Assembly: GCA_964636985.1 (NCBI GenBank)
Contig: CAZWSX010000013.1
Location: 1-64,000, forward strand
Length of the DNA: 64,000 nt
DNA from: CAZWSX01 sp964636985
Lineage (GTDB): Bacteria; Planctomycetota; Planctomycetia; Pirellulales; Pirellulaceae
Direction: 5' to 3'
Shown here: piece by piece, positions 17,871 to 26,694 of the stretch
How positions within the stretch are numbered: position 1 is the first letter of the stretch
How the letters are laid out: every line of letters begins with the position of its first letter
The notes under the pieces: model-generated
The model's database searches: none
The model's input: the letters and a program-made list of their open reading frames with translations, nothing else
What the model was told of the DNA's origin: nothing
Translations under genes and position numbers: made by a program

Positions 17871-19208
17871 CTACCCCACCAACGCCGAAATCGGGCGGGC
17901 ATCGTCCAGCAAGTACTGTGGCCGGCCGTTGAAGTCGGGCAGCGTCAGGCGCGGATTAATCCCCAGCGTGTGGTAAATCGTGGCGATTACATTTTGGAAA
18001 CCGATATCGCCATCGATCGAGCGTTCCGCGCGCGAATCGGTCGCCCCCACAACTTGGCCCATTTTCAGCCCACCGCCAAAGAACACGGCGCAACCGGCCT
18101 CGGCCCAGTGATCCCGGCCCGGGCCCGGGTAACCAATCTTTGGCGTTCGCCCGAATTCGCCCAGCACGCACACCAGGACGTCATTTTCGAGCCCGCGCTC
18201 CTTCAAGTCGGTAACCAGGGCGTAGATGCTGCGGTCGAGTGCGGGCATCAAATTGCGGAGCGCGAAGAAGATATCCCCTTCGGCAGCCGTGTGATGATCC
18301 CAGGCAGCGGCATGCACTGTCACAACCCGCGCACCTGCTTCGACCAACCGGCGAGCACGCAAAAAGGCCTTCGATTCCCAGTCGTACATGATCGACTTGA
18401 CGGTCTGGTGCGGGTAACGACCGCGGCCATACCGGGCAACCGTTTCGGGCGATTCTTTGGAAATATCGAACGCGTCCCGCACCGCCGGCGAGGCCATGAT
18501 TTCGAGGGCCTTGGTCTGAAACCGGTCGAGCCCCGCATAAGCGTCGGTCTGGTCGAGCCGGCGTTGGAGGTTGTCGAACGACGTTAAAAGCTGTTTGCGA
18601 TTACTGATGCGATCGAGTGCCAACGTCGGTTGCATGTCGGCCAGGGCGTTTTCGAACGGCCGAAACGGGGCGTGCCCCGCCCCGGCGTAGTGGGCTTGCT
18701 CGTACTCGAAGAGATCGACGCTGGCCTCTTTCAGGCTCACGTAGGTCGGAATCGCCGAGTTGGAAGGGGCCAGACGGCTTACCACGGAACCAAACGCAGG
18801 GCGTTTGCCGGCCGTGCGCGGGTGGCCGCTGAAAACTTCGCTCAAATAGTGGTCGTTCTCGACGGATCGGATGCCGCGAACCACGGCGATCTGGTCCATG
18901 ATTTCGGCCTGGAGCGGCATGTATTCGCTGATTTGTACGCCCGGCAGCTTGGTGGCGATCGGTTGGAAGGGTCCCCGGTACTCGAGCGGAGCGTGAGGTT
19001 TCAGGTCCCACATGTCGATGTGACTGGGCCCGCCCGGCAGGACGACATAGATGACCGATTTGGGTCGCGCGGTAGAGGCCTGGACCGCATCTGCTTTAAG
19101 GACGTCGGCCAGTCCCAGTCCGGCCAAACCCAATCCGCCTACCCGTAGGAACTCGCGGCGGCCAACTCCATCGCAGTATCGTTGTTGTGAACCCCAAGCA
19201 GCAAACAT
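17871..19208 (-). CDS. DUF1501 domain protein (Tat-exported)
   Basis: 445 residues from ATG 19208, chosen because GGGGAG lies 8 bases upstream; an upstream ATG (19235) has no such site. A twin-arginine-type signal (GRREFLRVGGLGLAGLGL) leads into the sulfatase-like DUF1501 fold: VLPGGPSHIDMWDLKP, EYMPLQAEIMDQIAVVRGI, VVTVHAAAWDHHT, and the C-terminal LVCVLGEFGRTPKI-GYPGPGRDHW. These proteins resemble alkaline phosphatase/sulfatase superfamily members and are abundant in planctomycetes, often beside a DUF1549/DUF1553 cytochrome-like gene. No such partner is adjacent here. Confidence 0.9.
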   Translation of the reverse strand: MFAAWGSQQRYCDGVGRREFLRVGGLGLAGLGLADVLKADAVQASTARPKSVIYVVLPGGPSHIDMWDLKPHAPLEYRGPFQPIATKLPGVQISEYMPLQAEIMDQIAVVRGIRSVENDHYLSEVFSGHPRTAGKRPAFGSVVSRLAPSNSAIPTYVSLKEASVDLFEYEQAHYAGAGHAPFRPFENALADMQPTLALDRISNRKQLLTSFDNLQRRLDQTDAYAGLDRFQTKALEIMASPAVRDAFDISKESPETVARYGRGRYPHQTVKSIMYDWESKAFLRARRLVEAGARVVTVHAAAWDHHTAAEGDIFFALRNLMPALDRSIYALVTDLKERGLENDVLVCVLGEFGRTPKIGYPGPGRDHWAEAGCAVFFGGGLKMGQVVGATDSRAERSIDGDIGFQNVIATIYHTLGINPRLTLPDFNGRPQYLLDDARPISALVG

Positions 19209-19364
19209 TTCGAATCTCCCCGGAAAGGTGGGCAAGCGTACCGCGAATCATCGACCAGCGCCCCGCTGGCACATTATCGCTGGCCAACTTGGTGGTTACA
19301 ACCAGCAGAGCGTGCCTGTTCCGATGGGGCCTCTCCGTAAAGGCCGGTTTAATTCGTACGAGAG

Positions 19365-19991
19365 TTAGTACGTAAGAGGGCGGCCAATCGCGACTTGCGC
19401 AGGTGGGTACTGACGCACATCCCAAGTCAGCGTTTCCGGCAAATCGTCAGGCGAAAACCGCTCGTCGCTTTCAACCACGACAATCGTCCCTGGCGGACCA
19501 ATGGAAAGCATTTGCTTGAGCAGTTCCAGCAATTCCGTTTTTTGATCGACGTACATGGCATACGGCGGAGAACAAAAGACCAGCCAGGGCGCGCTCAATG
19601 GCGCATCGGGTGATCGCCCCCACAGCAGCGAACTTCCGGTGACGATCTGGAGTTGATCCGTGAGACCTAACTTCGCGGCATTTTGCGTCAGGAGTTTGAC
19701 TGTGGGAAAGTGCCGTTCGATCAGGGTCGCTCCTACCGACCCGCGCGAGACGGCTTCGAAGGCCAAGGCCCCCGTTCCGGCGAAAAGGTCGATCGCCCAT
19801 TTTCCTTGGACGTCGGTCCCCAGCAGGTTGAAAACGGCCTCGCGGACCCGATCTTTCATGGGCCGCGTGGTGGAATCGCCGCTGTAATCGAATTGACGTC
19901 CTCGTAGCTTTCCCCCGATCACCCGCATCGTCGTGGCGGGTTCGTGTTGGCCCGCGGGTTTACCGGGCCGCTTTTTCGCGGGGCGTTTCAT
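19365..19991 (-). CDS. rsmD: 16S rRNA (guanine(966)-N2)-methyltransferase
   Basis: 208 residues from the internal Met at 19991, where homology begins after a Lys/Pro-rich lead (KRPAKKRPGKPAG). It methylates G966 of 16S rRNA. The RsmD pattern is clear: RVIGGKLRGRQ, TRPMKDRVREAVFNLL, the SAM-binding VDLFAGTGALAFEAVSRG equivalent (IDLFAGTGALAFEA), and LIERHFPTVKLL. The catalytic loop reads C-S-P-P-Y where most members have D/N-P-P-F/Y, a variation at the first position. Its 5' end faces the cyclophilin gene with about 300 bp between the two starts. Confidence 0.88.
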   Translation of the reverse strand: MKRPAKKRPGKPAGQHEPATTMRVIGGKLRGRQFDYSGDSTTRPMKDRVREAVFNLLGTDVQGKWAIDLFAGTGALAFEAVSRGSVGATLIERHFPTVKLLTQNAAKLGLTDQLQIVTGSSLLWGRSPDAPLSAPWLVFCSPPYAMYVDQKTELLELLKQMLSIGPPGTIVVVESDERFSPDDLPETLTWDVRQYPPAQVAIGRPLTY

Positions 19992-20295
19992 GTTCGAAAT
20001 AACTGCGAGAGGAGGTTCGGGTAACGGGCCATTAAAACGGAAAATCGGCCTTTTGGCCCCGAATTGAACACTTTGTCGCGCCGTCGCGTACAGGCTCAGC
20101 GAAGGCCTGATTGACGCTATACAACGGCGATGGCTGTCCCATAATAGGTGCTCGGCCCTTAATATGATCACGCGGCCGGGAAAAACGCGAGCCCGCCAGG
20201 GCTTGAGCCTAGGGTTTGGCGTTCGAGGTTATAAGTTGTTTCGAGGTGTGTCGGTCGCTGGAAGGCCCAGTCAACCGGACGAGGAGTGACGCAGA
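19992..20295. other. Divergent intergenic region between rsmD and the cyclophilin gene
   Basis: 304 bp without a convincing gene. It contains A/T-rich promoter-like pieces (TTGACG at about 20110, CATAAT near 20140, TTAATATGAT near 20160) but no arrangement with ideal spacing, so I mark only that both divergent promoters should be here. Confidence 0.4.
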
Positions 20296-21570
20296 ATGAT
20301 TCGTGGCGAATTTCGACAAGTCTCCCGTCGTTGGAGGACTTTTGGTCTCGCGGGCATGGCCTTGGTCTTTTCGATGTGCCCCGCCGTTTGGGCACAAAAG
20401 AAGCCAGCGGCGCAAGAAGCAACCGCCGAAGAAAGTGGCGATGCGGCCGAAACTCCGGACGGCGACGCCCCCAAGACGAATAAAAAAGCCCCGCCACGCT
20501 CCGAGGCCCAAAAAGCCTTCGACGAGAAATTCAAGGAATGGAAAGCGGTCATTGTCGACTTGCGCAAGATGCGGCTCGATTTTTCGACCGCGACTCCCGA
20601 AGTCCGCGAGAAACTGCGTGCCGATTGGAACGAGTCGGTCGCTAAAGGATCGTCTCTGTTGGGTGAACTCCGCACGATCGGCCTGAAAGCCATGACGGAG
20701 TCCGACGTCCCCGACGCTCAACTGATCCGCTTTATGGAAAGCCTGGTCTCGGAAGCCGCAGCCTCCGACAACTACGAAGTGGCTTACGCGATCGGCAAGC
20801 CGGTGCTGGAAAAGCTCGACCAAATCGGCGAGACTCCCGGCCCGATCACGCTCGCGGCCATCGGTTCGGCGGCCTACTGCATGAACGACTTCGACTTTGC
20901 CAGTGCGACCTTAAAGCGCGGCGAGGCCGGCGAGCAACTGGGCGCCGATGCCAACCCCGCAGCCAAGGAACTGATCAAAAAGGGGGTGGAATACCTGGCC
21001 GCAATCCCCGTCATCCAAAAGAAATGGGAGAAAGAAAACGAAATCCGCGAAGCCGAAACCGCTAAGGATGATCTGCCGCGCGTGAAGATCGAAACCACCG
21101 CCGGCACCATGGTGGTGGAGCTTTACGAAAACGAAGCCCCCGAAACGGTTGGAAACTTTGTCTCGCTGGTCGAGAAGGGGTTCTACAAGGGTTTGACGTT
21201 CCATCGCGTGCTCCCCTTCTTCATGGCGCAAGGGGGCTGTCCGCGGGGCGACGGCACCGGAGACCCGGGCTACAAGATTTACGATGAATGCACCAAGGCA
21301 GATTCTCGCAAGCACTTTCGCGGCGTCTTGAGCATGGCCAATGCCGGTCCCGACACGGGCGGATCGCAGTTCTTTATCAACTTCGTCCCGACACCTCAAC
21401 TCGACGGACGACACACCGTTTTTGGTCGAGTCGTCGAAGGGATCGACGTGCTATCCAAGATCCAAAGGATCAACCCCGAGGCTCCCTCGGCCACCAAGCC
21501 GACCAAGATCATCAGCATGGAAGTGGTCCGCAAGCGCGATCACGAATATGCCCCGCGGAAAGTCGAGTAG
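20296..21570 (+). CDS. Exported cyclophilin-type peptidyl-prolyl isomerase
   Basis: 424 residues. A signal peptide (about 1-31, ending VWAQ) precedes a Lys/Ala-rich linker and a helical domain of about 190 residues. The cyclophilin domain spans about 258-415: TTAGTMVVELYENEAPETV, FHRVLPFFMAQGG (catalytic Arg), GSQFFINF and LDGRHTVFGRV are all present, so activity is expected. It would catalyse cis-trans proline isomerisation during folding outside the cytoplasm. The helical N-terminal domain could be a chaperone or dimerisation module, as in SurA-like foldases, but this is inference. ATG 20296 follows GGACGAGGAGTGACGCAG, with GAGGAG as the ribosome binding site. Confidence 0.88.
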   Translation: MIRGEFRQVSRRWRTFGLAGMALVFSMCPAVWAQKKPAAQEATAEESGDAAETPDGDAPKTNKKAPPRSEAQKAFDEKFKEWKAVIVDLRKMRLDFSTATPEVREKLRADWNESVAKGSSLLGELRTIGLKAMTESDVPDAQLIRFMESLVSEAAASDNYEVAYAIGKPVLEKLDQIGETPGPITLAAIGSAAYCMNDFDFASATLKRGEAGEQLGADANPAAKELIKKGVEYLAAIPVIQKKWEKENEIREAETAKDDLPRVKIETTAGTMVVELYENEAPETVGNFVSLVEKGFYKGLTFHRVLPFFMAQGGCPRGDGTGDPGYKIYDECTKADSRKHFRGVLSMANAGPDTGGSQFFINFVPTPQLDGRHTVFGRVVEGIDVLSKIQRINPEAPSATKPTKIISMEVVRKRDHEYAPRKVE

Positions 21571-21759
21571 ATTCGACGAGGCTTTCGATCTGGGTGAGCT
21601 GCCTGAGGGCGCTCATCCAGCTGCGTCGCAGACTTAACGTCTACGAACCTTCTTTCGTATCGATTGTCTGTTCGCCTATCTTCGTCGCTAAGCGCCTTCC
21701 TCTTGTGTTCGAAGGCGTCGATCACGGCGAACAGTCCTTTGGCTTACGGCAGAGCTGTC

Positions 21760-22239
21760 ATGAGAGGTGCCGTCATCCGCCGCGCGAGCGCAGGCGATAT
21801 TCCCTTACTCATCGAGTTGACCGACGAGATCCAAGCGCTCCACGCAAAGGTTCGGCCCGACCTGTTTATCTATCCGCAGGATCGCTCCGCCGTTGGCCGG
21901 CATTTTGAGCAAATCTTCGCTTCCGAAGACAAACACGTTTTGCTCTTAGAGGTGGGCGGGCAAGTAGAAGGCCACCTGATCGCCGAAATCAGGCGCGTCG
22001 CTGCGACGGCGTTTACGTATCCCGTCTCCTATCTTTTTATCCACCAAATCGGCGTTCGAACTGCTGCACAACGGCGCGGCCTCGGCCAACAGCTGATGAC
22101 CGCGGCCTCCGATCTGGCTCGCGGAAATAACCTCAGCGAAATCCGGTTGGACTACTGGTCGTTTAACGAGCCGGCGTGCCGCTTCTACGCCAAGAGTGGT
22201 TTTCAAGTCGTTCGAGAGTTCGCGTCTAAGAACCTGTAG
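21760..22239 (+). CDS. GNAT-family N-acetyltransferase
   Basis: 159 residues from ATG 21760 (start chosen because the GNAT fold begins at VIRRASAGDIPLLIELTDEI; upstream in-frame residues lack it). Motif A is clear: IHQIGVRTAAQRRGLGQQLM (acetyl-CoA pyrophosphate-binding R/Q-x2-G-x-G). Motif B is LDYWSFNEPACRFYAKSGF. The substrate is not evident; such stand-alone GNATs often acetylate small amines or ribosomal proteins. It is convergent with the glycosyltransferase (19-bp gap). Confidence 0.85.
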   Translation: MRGAVIRRASAGDIPLLIELTDEIQALHAKVRPDLFIYPQDRSAVGRHFEQIFASEDKHVLLLEVGGQVEGHLIAEIRRVAATAFTYPVSYLFIHQIGVRTAAQRRGLGQQLMTAASDLARGNNLSEIRLDYWSFNEPACRFYAKSGFQVVREFASKNL

Positions 22240-22257
22240 CCGCGAATGGCACGTGGG

Positions 22258-23235
22258 CTACGCCGCGCGGCGACGTTGATGCTCGGACGTTGACGGCATG
22301 GGTCGAGTCGCCTCCTCCACCGGCAGCGACAGGACGTGAACCAACATCGAGGCCGCCTCTTGTAGGCGACGAGTCGATTCCAACCGATCGGCTGTGTTGC
22401 GAGCTTCCAGCCAGCGTACGATCGGCTGGGCGACGGTTCGCCATGAAGGCAGTGCGGCGATCGCCTCGAGCGCCATCACGCCCCCATGCCGCCAACCTGA
22501 GACGGACGGAACGTAGCGTCGTAACAGTCGCTCTCGCATCCGCGCTTCGCCGCACGACTCGGCGAACAACGCCGCGCAAGGGACCGCGTTCTTGGTCGCT
22601 CGAATCAGGCACTCGTGATCGAGTTGGGCGCGCCAACCGACATCGCGAATCCGCATTGCTAACTCGATGTCCGCCAGTGCATCGCCGAACGAGGCATCCC
22701 AGCCGCCGACCAAATCGAGGAAGTCGCGGCGATAGAAACCGGCCGCCAGCGTCGGCCCAGTTACCTGCGAGGCGATGGATGGATTGAGTTCCTTCTTTCC
22801 TTCGCCGCACAGCAAACGGTTTCCTAGGGAAGATATGCCAACCCCAGCAGCGAGCATCGATTCCGGTTGATGCACATCGACAACCAGGGGGCTCACGGCG
22901 GCAACGTGGTCGTTGGCAAAGTACTCCAACGCCGTCTCCGCCCAGTCTTCATCGACCTCGCATCCATTGTTGAGCACGTGGACTACGGGAGCTCGCACCT
23001 GTACGAGTCCGGCATTGAGCAACGCACAAATGGATTTTGCGCCGTCCGCCGTGACAAATTGAACTTCGTCCGACAAGGAGTAGGGGTCCTCGTACGGAGT
23101 CGCCGAAACAACAACGACCTCGGATTGCCAAGGGCGATTTTGCAAGACAGAGGCCAGCGTCGTCTCGAACGACGACGAAACCTCTACCAATGGAATAAGA
23201 ATGGTCAGCCGCGGAACGCCTTTCTTCCTTGGCAT
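22258..23235 (-). CDS. GT-A family 2 glycosyltransferase
   Basis: 325 residues. N-terminal GT-A fold: RLTILIPLVEVSSSFETTL, VVHVLNNGCEVDEDWAETAL (metal/sugar-binding position, here N-N-G-C-E in place of the usual DxD), and VGGWDASFGDALADIELAMRIRD, where the ED-type motif of family 2 enzymes reads D-I-E. The C-terminal 90 residues are helical and basic. No membrane segment is seen. Donor and acceptor are unknown; no other polysaccharide genes lie nearby. Confidence 0.8.
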   Translation of the reverse strand: MPRKKGVPRLTILIPLVEVSSSFETTLASVLQNRPWQSEVVVVSATPYEDPYSLSDEVQFVTADGAKSICALLNAGLVQVRAPVVHVLNNGCEVDEDWAETALEYFANDHVAAVSPLVVDVHQPESMLAAGVGISSLGNRLLCGEGKKELNPSIASQVTGPTLAAGFYRRDFLDLVGGWDASFGDALADIELAMRIRDVGWRAQLDHECLIRATKNAVPCAALFAESCGEARMRERLLRRYVPSVSGWRHGGVMALEAIAALPSWRTVAQPIVRWLEARNTADRLESTRRLQEAASMLVHVLSLPVEEATRPMPSTSEHQRRRAA

Positions 23236-23576
23236 ATCCCCCTCGCGGCCGTCCTAGCCCTAGTGTCCGCCCGCACCAAGACCGCTTCGCCTCGTGCGAA
23301 TCGATTCTTCGTCGGTGCCCGGATTGCGCGGGTGGCAACACCCGGCTAACCTTATTTTCGGACGGTTACATGCGAGACGTTGAGTCATCTCCGCGAGCAC
23401 GTCGCGGATTGTATTTCTGGCCTTTTTGGCGAATTGTTTAACCTCATGGGGCCTTCGCGCCGAGCCCTTGCGAACCTGTCATTCCCAGTGCATGTCTGCT
23501 CATGCGACAGGTCGCCGACAGCATCAGCACACCCATCGGCGGAGGTGGAAGCAAGAGTGGCGAAAGGGCAAGAAAC
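23236..23576. other. Intergenic region between glycosyltransferase and rtcA
   Basis: 341 bp in which I see no convincing gene; short frames are shadows without plausible composition. It must hold the glycosyltransferase promoter and that of rtcA. An in-frame ATG at 23502 lies inside this stretch and would lengthen RtcA by 25 low-complexity residues. Confidence 0.35.
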
Positions 23577-24611
23577 GTGATTCAACTCGATGGCGCATCC
23601 GGTGAAGGGGGCGGACAAATCATCCGCTCGGCGCTCACGCTATCGATGCTCTCGGGGCAGCCCTTCACCATTTTGAATATCCGCGCGCGGCGGAAGAACC
23701 CGGGCCTCCAGCGGCAACATCTGACGGCCGTGCTAGCGGCCGCCAAAGTTTGCGATGCCAAACTCCAGGACGCCACGCTTCAGTCGTCGCGGCTCTCATT
23801 TTGGCCGGGAGCAATTCGAGCCGGCAATTTCGATTTCGATATCCACTCGGCGGGAAGCTCGACACTCGTGTTACAAACCGTCGGGCCTGCTCTGTCGGCT
23901 GCTCCGGGACCTTCGACCGTGACCGTCCGCGGTGGGACCCACAACCCCATGGCGCCTCCGTTTGAGTTCCTGGCGAAGGCGTTCGTCCCCGCGATCACCC
24001 GGATGGGGGCTCAATGGGACCTTTCGCTTTTGCGTCACGGTTTTTACCCGGCTGGAGGCGGCGGGATTGTCGCGCACATTGAGCCCTCGCCATGGCGCGG
24101 CCTGCAACTAACGGAACGACCCGACAACTACCGGGTGTCGGCAAGGATTCTCATTTCGCAACTGCCGGAGGATGTCGCACTGCGAGAAAAGCAGTGGCTC
24201 CGCCGGCACCTCGGGATTCCAGCCGAGAAGATCGCCATCGAGAAAGTCTCCGCGAACAGCCCCGGAAACGTGGTCCTCATCGCTTCAGAGGGAGAAACGC
24301 ATACCGAAGTCTTTTCGTCGCTGGGAGAACGGGGCAAGCGGGCCGAGCATGTCGCCGAGGAAGCCTTCGAAGCTTGGAAATCGTTCGACGATTCCCAAGC
24401 ACCCGTGGGCGAGCACCTGGCGGATCAGCTACTACTGCCGATGACGCTGGCGGCTATCGAAGGTCGTCGCAGCCGCTTTCGCACCCATGTGGTCTCCGAT
24501 CATGTGCGGACCCACGTGGATTTACTGCGAACGTTCTACCCCAACGTGGCCATTCGCATCGAGCCGATCACCGATACGGGCGAGTTCACGATCACGGTTG
24601 AACTCGAGTAG
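23577..24611 (+). CDS. rtcA: RNA 3'-terminal phosphate cyclase
   Basis: 344 residues from GTG 23577, which places the start immediately before the conserved IQLDGASGEGGGQIIRSAL. The ATG 23502 is possible but adds residues not typical of the family. The enzyme converts 3'-phosphate RNA ends to 2',3'-cyclic phosphate by ATP-dependent adenylylation. The signature GTHNPMAPPFEFLA and the catalytic histidine context GEHLADQLLLPMTLAA (H280) are present. It stands alone, without RtcB or RtcR, so an archetypal RtcBA operon is absent. Its stop is 4 bp from the convergent DUF gene. Confidence 0.93.
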   Translation: MIQLDGASGEGGGQIIRSALTLSMLSGQPFTILNIRARRKNPGLQRQHLTAVLAAAKVCDAKLQDATLQSSRLSFWPGAIRAGNFDFDIHSAGSSTLVLQTVGPALSAAPGPSTVTVRGGTHNPMAPPFEFLAKAFVPAITRMGAQWDLSLLRHGFYPAGGGGIVAHIEPSPWRGLQLTERPDNYRVSARILISQLPEDVALREKQWLRRHLGIPAEKIAIEKVSANSPGNVVLIASEGETHTEVFSSLGERGKRAEHVAEEAFEAWKSFDDSQAPVGEHLADQLLLPMTLAAIEGRRSRFRTHVVSDHVRTHVDLLRTFYPNVAIRIEPITDTGEFTITVELE

Positions 24612-24614
24612 CCG

Positions 24615-25175
24615 CTAAGATTTTGCGGGCGCCGAGGGCTGAGCCGACTGCGGAATGCTGTTGATGCGGGCGGCCTCTTGTTCATCGATCCGCGCCAAAT
24701 AGGCATCTGCTTGTTGTGGGTTCATCCGTCCGTAGGCGATTTCGATCGCGAGCAATCCCATGGGGGTGAACCCCGCTTTGTTCGCCAGGTGAATGGCACG
24801 ATCATACGAGGCCGACGTCAGCGGCCTGAACATATAGCTGCCCACGAGCGCAGCCAGAGCGGCCAAGGCCATCGCCAAAAAGATGCCGCCTTGCACGGGG
24901 TCGGGTTTGTTTTTGTCGACAAACTGGATGATGGCTGCGATCAAAAATCCGCCGCACGCGATCAGCGAGCCGCCGCGTAACCACCCAAAAAAGATCGACT
25001 TGAACGACATCGGAACCGCCACTTCCCCGCCGCCCAACTGCGGTTTGAGAACCATCACGCTTTGCAGCGGAATGAGGGGAATGTAGTAAACGTGGCCGAA
25101 CGATGATTCGACGTGGAACAAATCGGGCGCAACATCCACTTTGCCGGCCCGCGTCACACCCCAGACGATAACCAT
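24615..25175 (-). CDS. Membrane protein of unknown function, paralogue of 25322-25879
   Basis: 186 residues with two membrane helices (about 65-85 and 95-115). The N-terminal part (VAPDLFHVESSFGHVYYIPLIPLQS) is a beta-rich domain before the first helix; the C-terminal part is a cytoplasmic helical domain (FTPMGLLAIEIAYGRMNPQQADAYL). The same arrangement occurs in the next gene upstream. GGGAG upstream of ATG 25175 supports the start. No known domain is recognised. Confidence 0.7.
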   Translation of the reverse strand: MVIVWGVTRAGKVDVAPDLFHVESSFGHVYYIPLIPLQSVMVLKPQLGGGEVAVPMSFKSIFFGWLRGGSLIACGGFLIAAIIQFVDKNKPDPVQGGIFLAMALAALAALVGSYMFRPLTSASYDRAIHLANKAGFTPMGLLAIEIAYGRMNPQQADAYLARIDEQEAARINSIPQSAQPSAPAKS

Positions 25176-25321
25176 GAGCCCATCTCCCCAACCTGCAACG
25201 TCAGACGCGAATCGCAGCCATTCGCGGTTCGGTTTTTAAGATAACCGGTTGTCGGGGGATTCTCAAATCTTTGTTAGGATCGCCGTTAGGTTTGTGGTAA
25301 CCCTCGCCAAGTGCCAGCCGC

Positions 25322-25879
25322 TTACCAGGTAGACGAGAAGAGTTGGGCCACCCGAGTATCCACACCCTGGCTCGCCGAACGCTTGCGGTCGCGACGCTTG
25401 AGCTCGCTCACCGCCTGATCGGTGGTGAGCAGTCCAAACGCGACATCGATTTCGAGCCGCACCGCCGCGCTAAGGCCGGCAAGTTCCGCCAACTCCTGAG
25501 CACGCTCGTAACTCGCCTTCACCAGGCTTTGCGAAAACAAGGAAAACAGGAACAGGGGTAGCGACACTAACAAAACGCCCGACCACGTGGGAACCATTTC
25601 CCGGAGTCCTCCTCCCTGCGAGAGAAGTCCGATCGCGACCAGGGTCGCGGCAAACGCGGTCACAAAAGCGAGCTTTGCCCGCAGGACCGCCACAAAGATC
25701 GACCATTTGGAAATCGGCATGTCGACCCTGAGCTCGTCTCTTTCGCCTGGATGGACAACCAGTTGGCTGATTGGCATGCGTAAGGGAATCCATTCCAAGC
25801 ACTGGACCCGCGTTTCGACATGGAGCACGTTGGGGACGACATCGACAGCAGCAAGACGATGTGATCGTTGGCGAAACAT
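25322..25879 (-). CDS. Membrane protein of unknown function, diverged paralogue of 24615-25175
   Basis: 185 residues from ATG 25879 (AGGAAA ribosome binding site at the proper spacing; an upstream ATG at 25900 lacks one). Two membrane helices near 70-90 and 105-125. Alignment by eye with the neighbour: VVPNVLHVETRVQCLEWIPL against VAPDLFHVESSFGHVYYIPL, and ASYERAQELAELAGL against ASYDRAIHLANKAGF. The two were probably one duplicated gene. It is 146 bp upstream of the neighbour on the same strand, likely one transcript. Confidence 0.7.
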   Translation of the reverse strand: MFRQRSHRLAAVDVVPNVLHVETRVQCLEWIPLRMPISQLVVHPGERDELRVDMPISKWSIFVAVLRAKLAFVTAFAATLVAIGLLSQGGGLREMVPTWSGVLLVSLPLFLFSLFSQSLVKASYERAQELAELAGLSAAVRLEIDVAFGLLTTDQAVSELKRRDRKRSASQGVDTRVAQLFSSTW

Positions 25880-25900
25880 TGTGGATTTCCTTGGCCACAA

Positions 25901-26358
25901 GCCGTTGTTTAGTCAGAAGCCCTTCCACTCAAAGCGATTTCGCCGCAAATCTGTAACCGCTAAAGATGGAGGAGGTCAACATTGGCCGGAGCTGAAATAC
26001 GGCCAAGAAACGCAAACGGCCCGTTTTTGGCGTCATCTGCCAAAACTGGGCCGCAAAGCGTGACAAAAGGGCACGGCGTGAACGAACGACCTTCGGATCG
26101 ACCGTCCGCAACTGGGTTCTGCAAAAACGATTCGTAACTGTGTGCGGCACAAGCGTTTAACAACACTCAGGCTTAACACACCTTATTGAACCCACGTCCC
26201 GGCGTCGCACCTGATAATAAACAAACAAGGCCGCAAAAATGAGGGTGACGAACGCGCCGTGCCCAAGTCAGTGTAGCCCGCTCACCTATACCAAGCGAGG
26301 GGGTTAGCCGCAAAGTCCCGGCAATCGCCCCTTTCGGAAAGGAGCGACGCCAGGACAT
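25901..26358. other. Intergenic region upstream of the 185-residue membrane protein
   Basis: About 460 bp with no convincing gene. It holds a sequence with several stems (for example CCTTT/AAAGG at about 26327-26343, flanked by a CGCAAAGTCCCGGCAA segment at about 26310) that could be a structured RNA, but I cannot name a family. The minus-strand promoter for 25879 should be at its left end. Confidence 0.3.
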
Positions 26359-26392
26359 AAAAAAACGCCCGGCAACCTAAGTTGCGCGGGCG
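26359..26392 (-). terminator. Intrinsic terminator (minus strand), end of flagellar transcript
   Basis: On the minus strand, an 11-bp stem with one bulged base (CGCCCG-CGCAAC ... GTTGC-CGGGCG) and TTAG loop is followed directly by seven T residues (26365-26359). This is a strong Rho-independent terminator facing away from fliS, about 300 bp downstream of the fliS stop. Confidence 0.8.
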
Positions 26393-26694
26393 GTCGGTTG
26401 TACGCCGGGTGCGGTTGGTTTCCCGAAGGATTCCAACCGCACCCCATCAGCGGGATCACGCTGCTTGTAACGAAGTGAAAACCCGACTTCCTTCGGTGAC
26501 TTCTGGGAACTCGCCGCGGCGTCAGGTGATAGACCTAGAAGCAATGGTTGTGCCAATACCTGTCAGACTCGGTGCTGGCTTCGCAAGATAAGACGTCAGA
26601 AGGCTTTACGTCACAAAGCGCGCTTTGTAAGGCACTTGTGGGCTGTCTCAGAGCAAGATTCTGTCTCAGATTGGGACGAGACGAAACGCGCGCC
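26393..26694 (-). ncRNA. Candidate structured RNA or long 3' UTR after fliS
   Basis: Between the fliS stop and the terminator lies a 300-bp stretch without an open frame of note. It contains a perfect 12-bp stem with a 14-nt loop (26407-26418 with 26433-26444; the loop itself can form TCC/GGA), a 16-bp perfect palindrome ACAAAGCGCGCTTTGT (26613-26628), and a direct repeat CTGTCTCAG (26643, 26661). The strong hairpin next to the terminator suggests a stable RNA, either the processed 3' end of fliS mRNA or a separate small RNA. I do not recognise a family. Confidence 0.4.

Noticed and set aside
26290..26340. A CGCAAAG...CCCGGC segment resembling the core of c-di-GMP-I (GEMM) riboswitches.
   Set aside because: Only a few conserved bases match, the flanking helices do not align, and no downstream gene on that strand would be controlled.
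25901..26694. tRNA genes in the gap before fliS.
   Set aside because: No cloverleaf with a TTCGA-type loop and matching acceptor stem was found.
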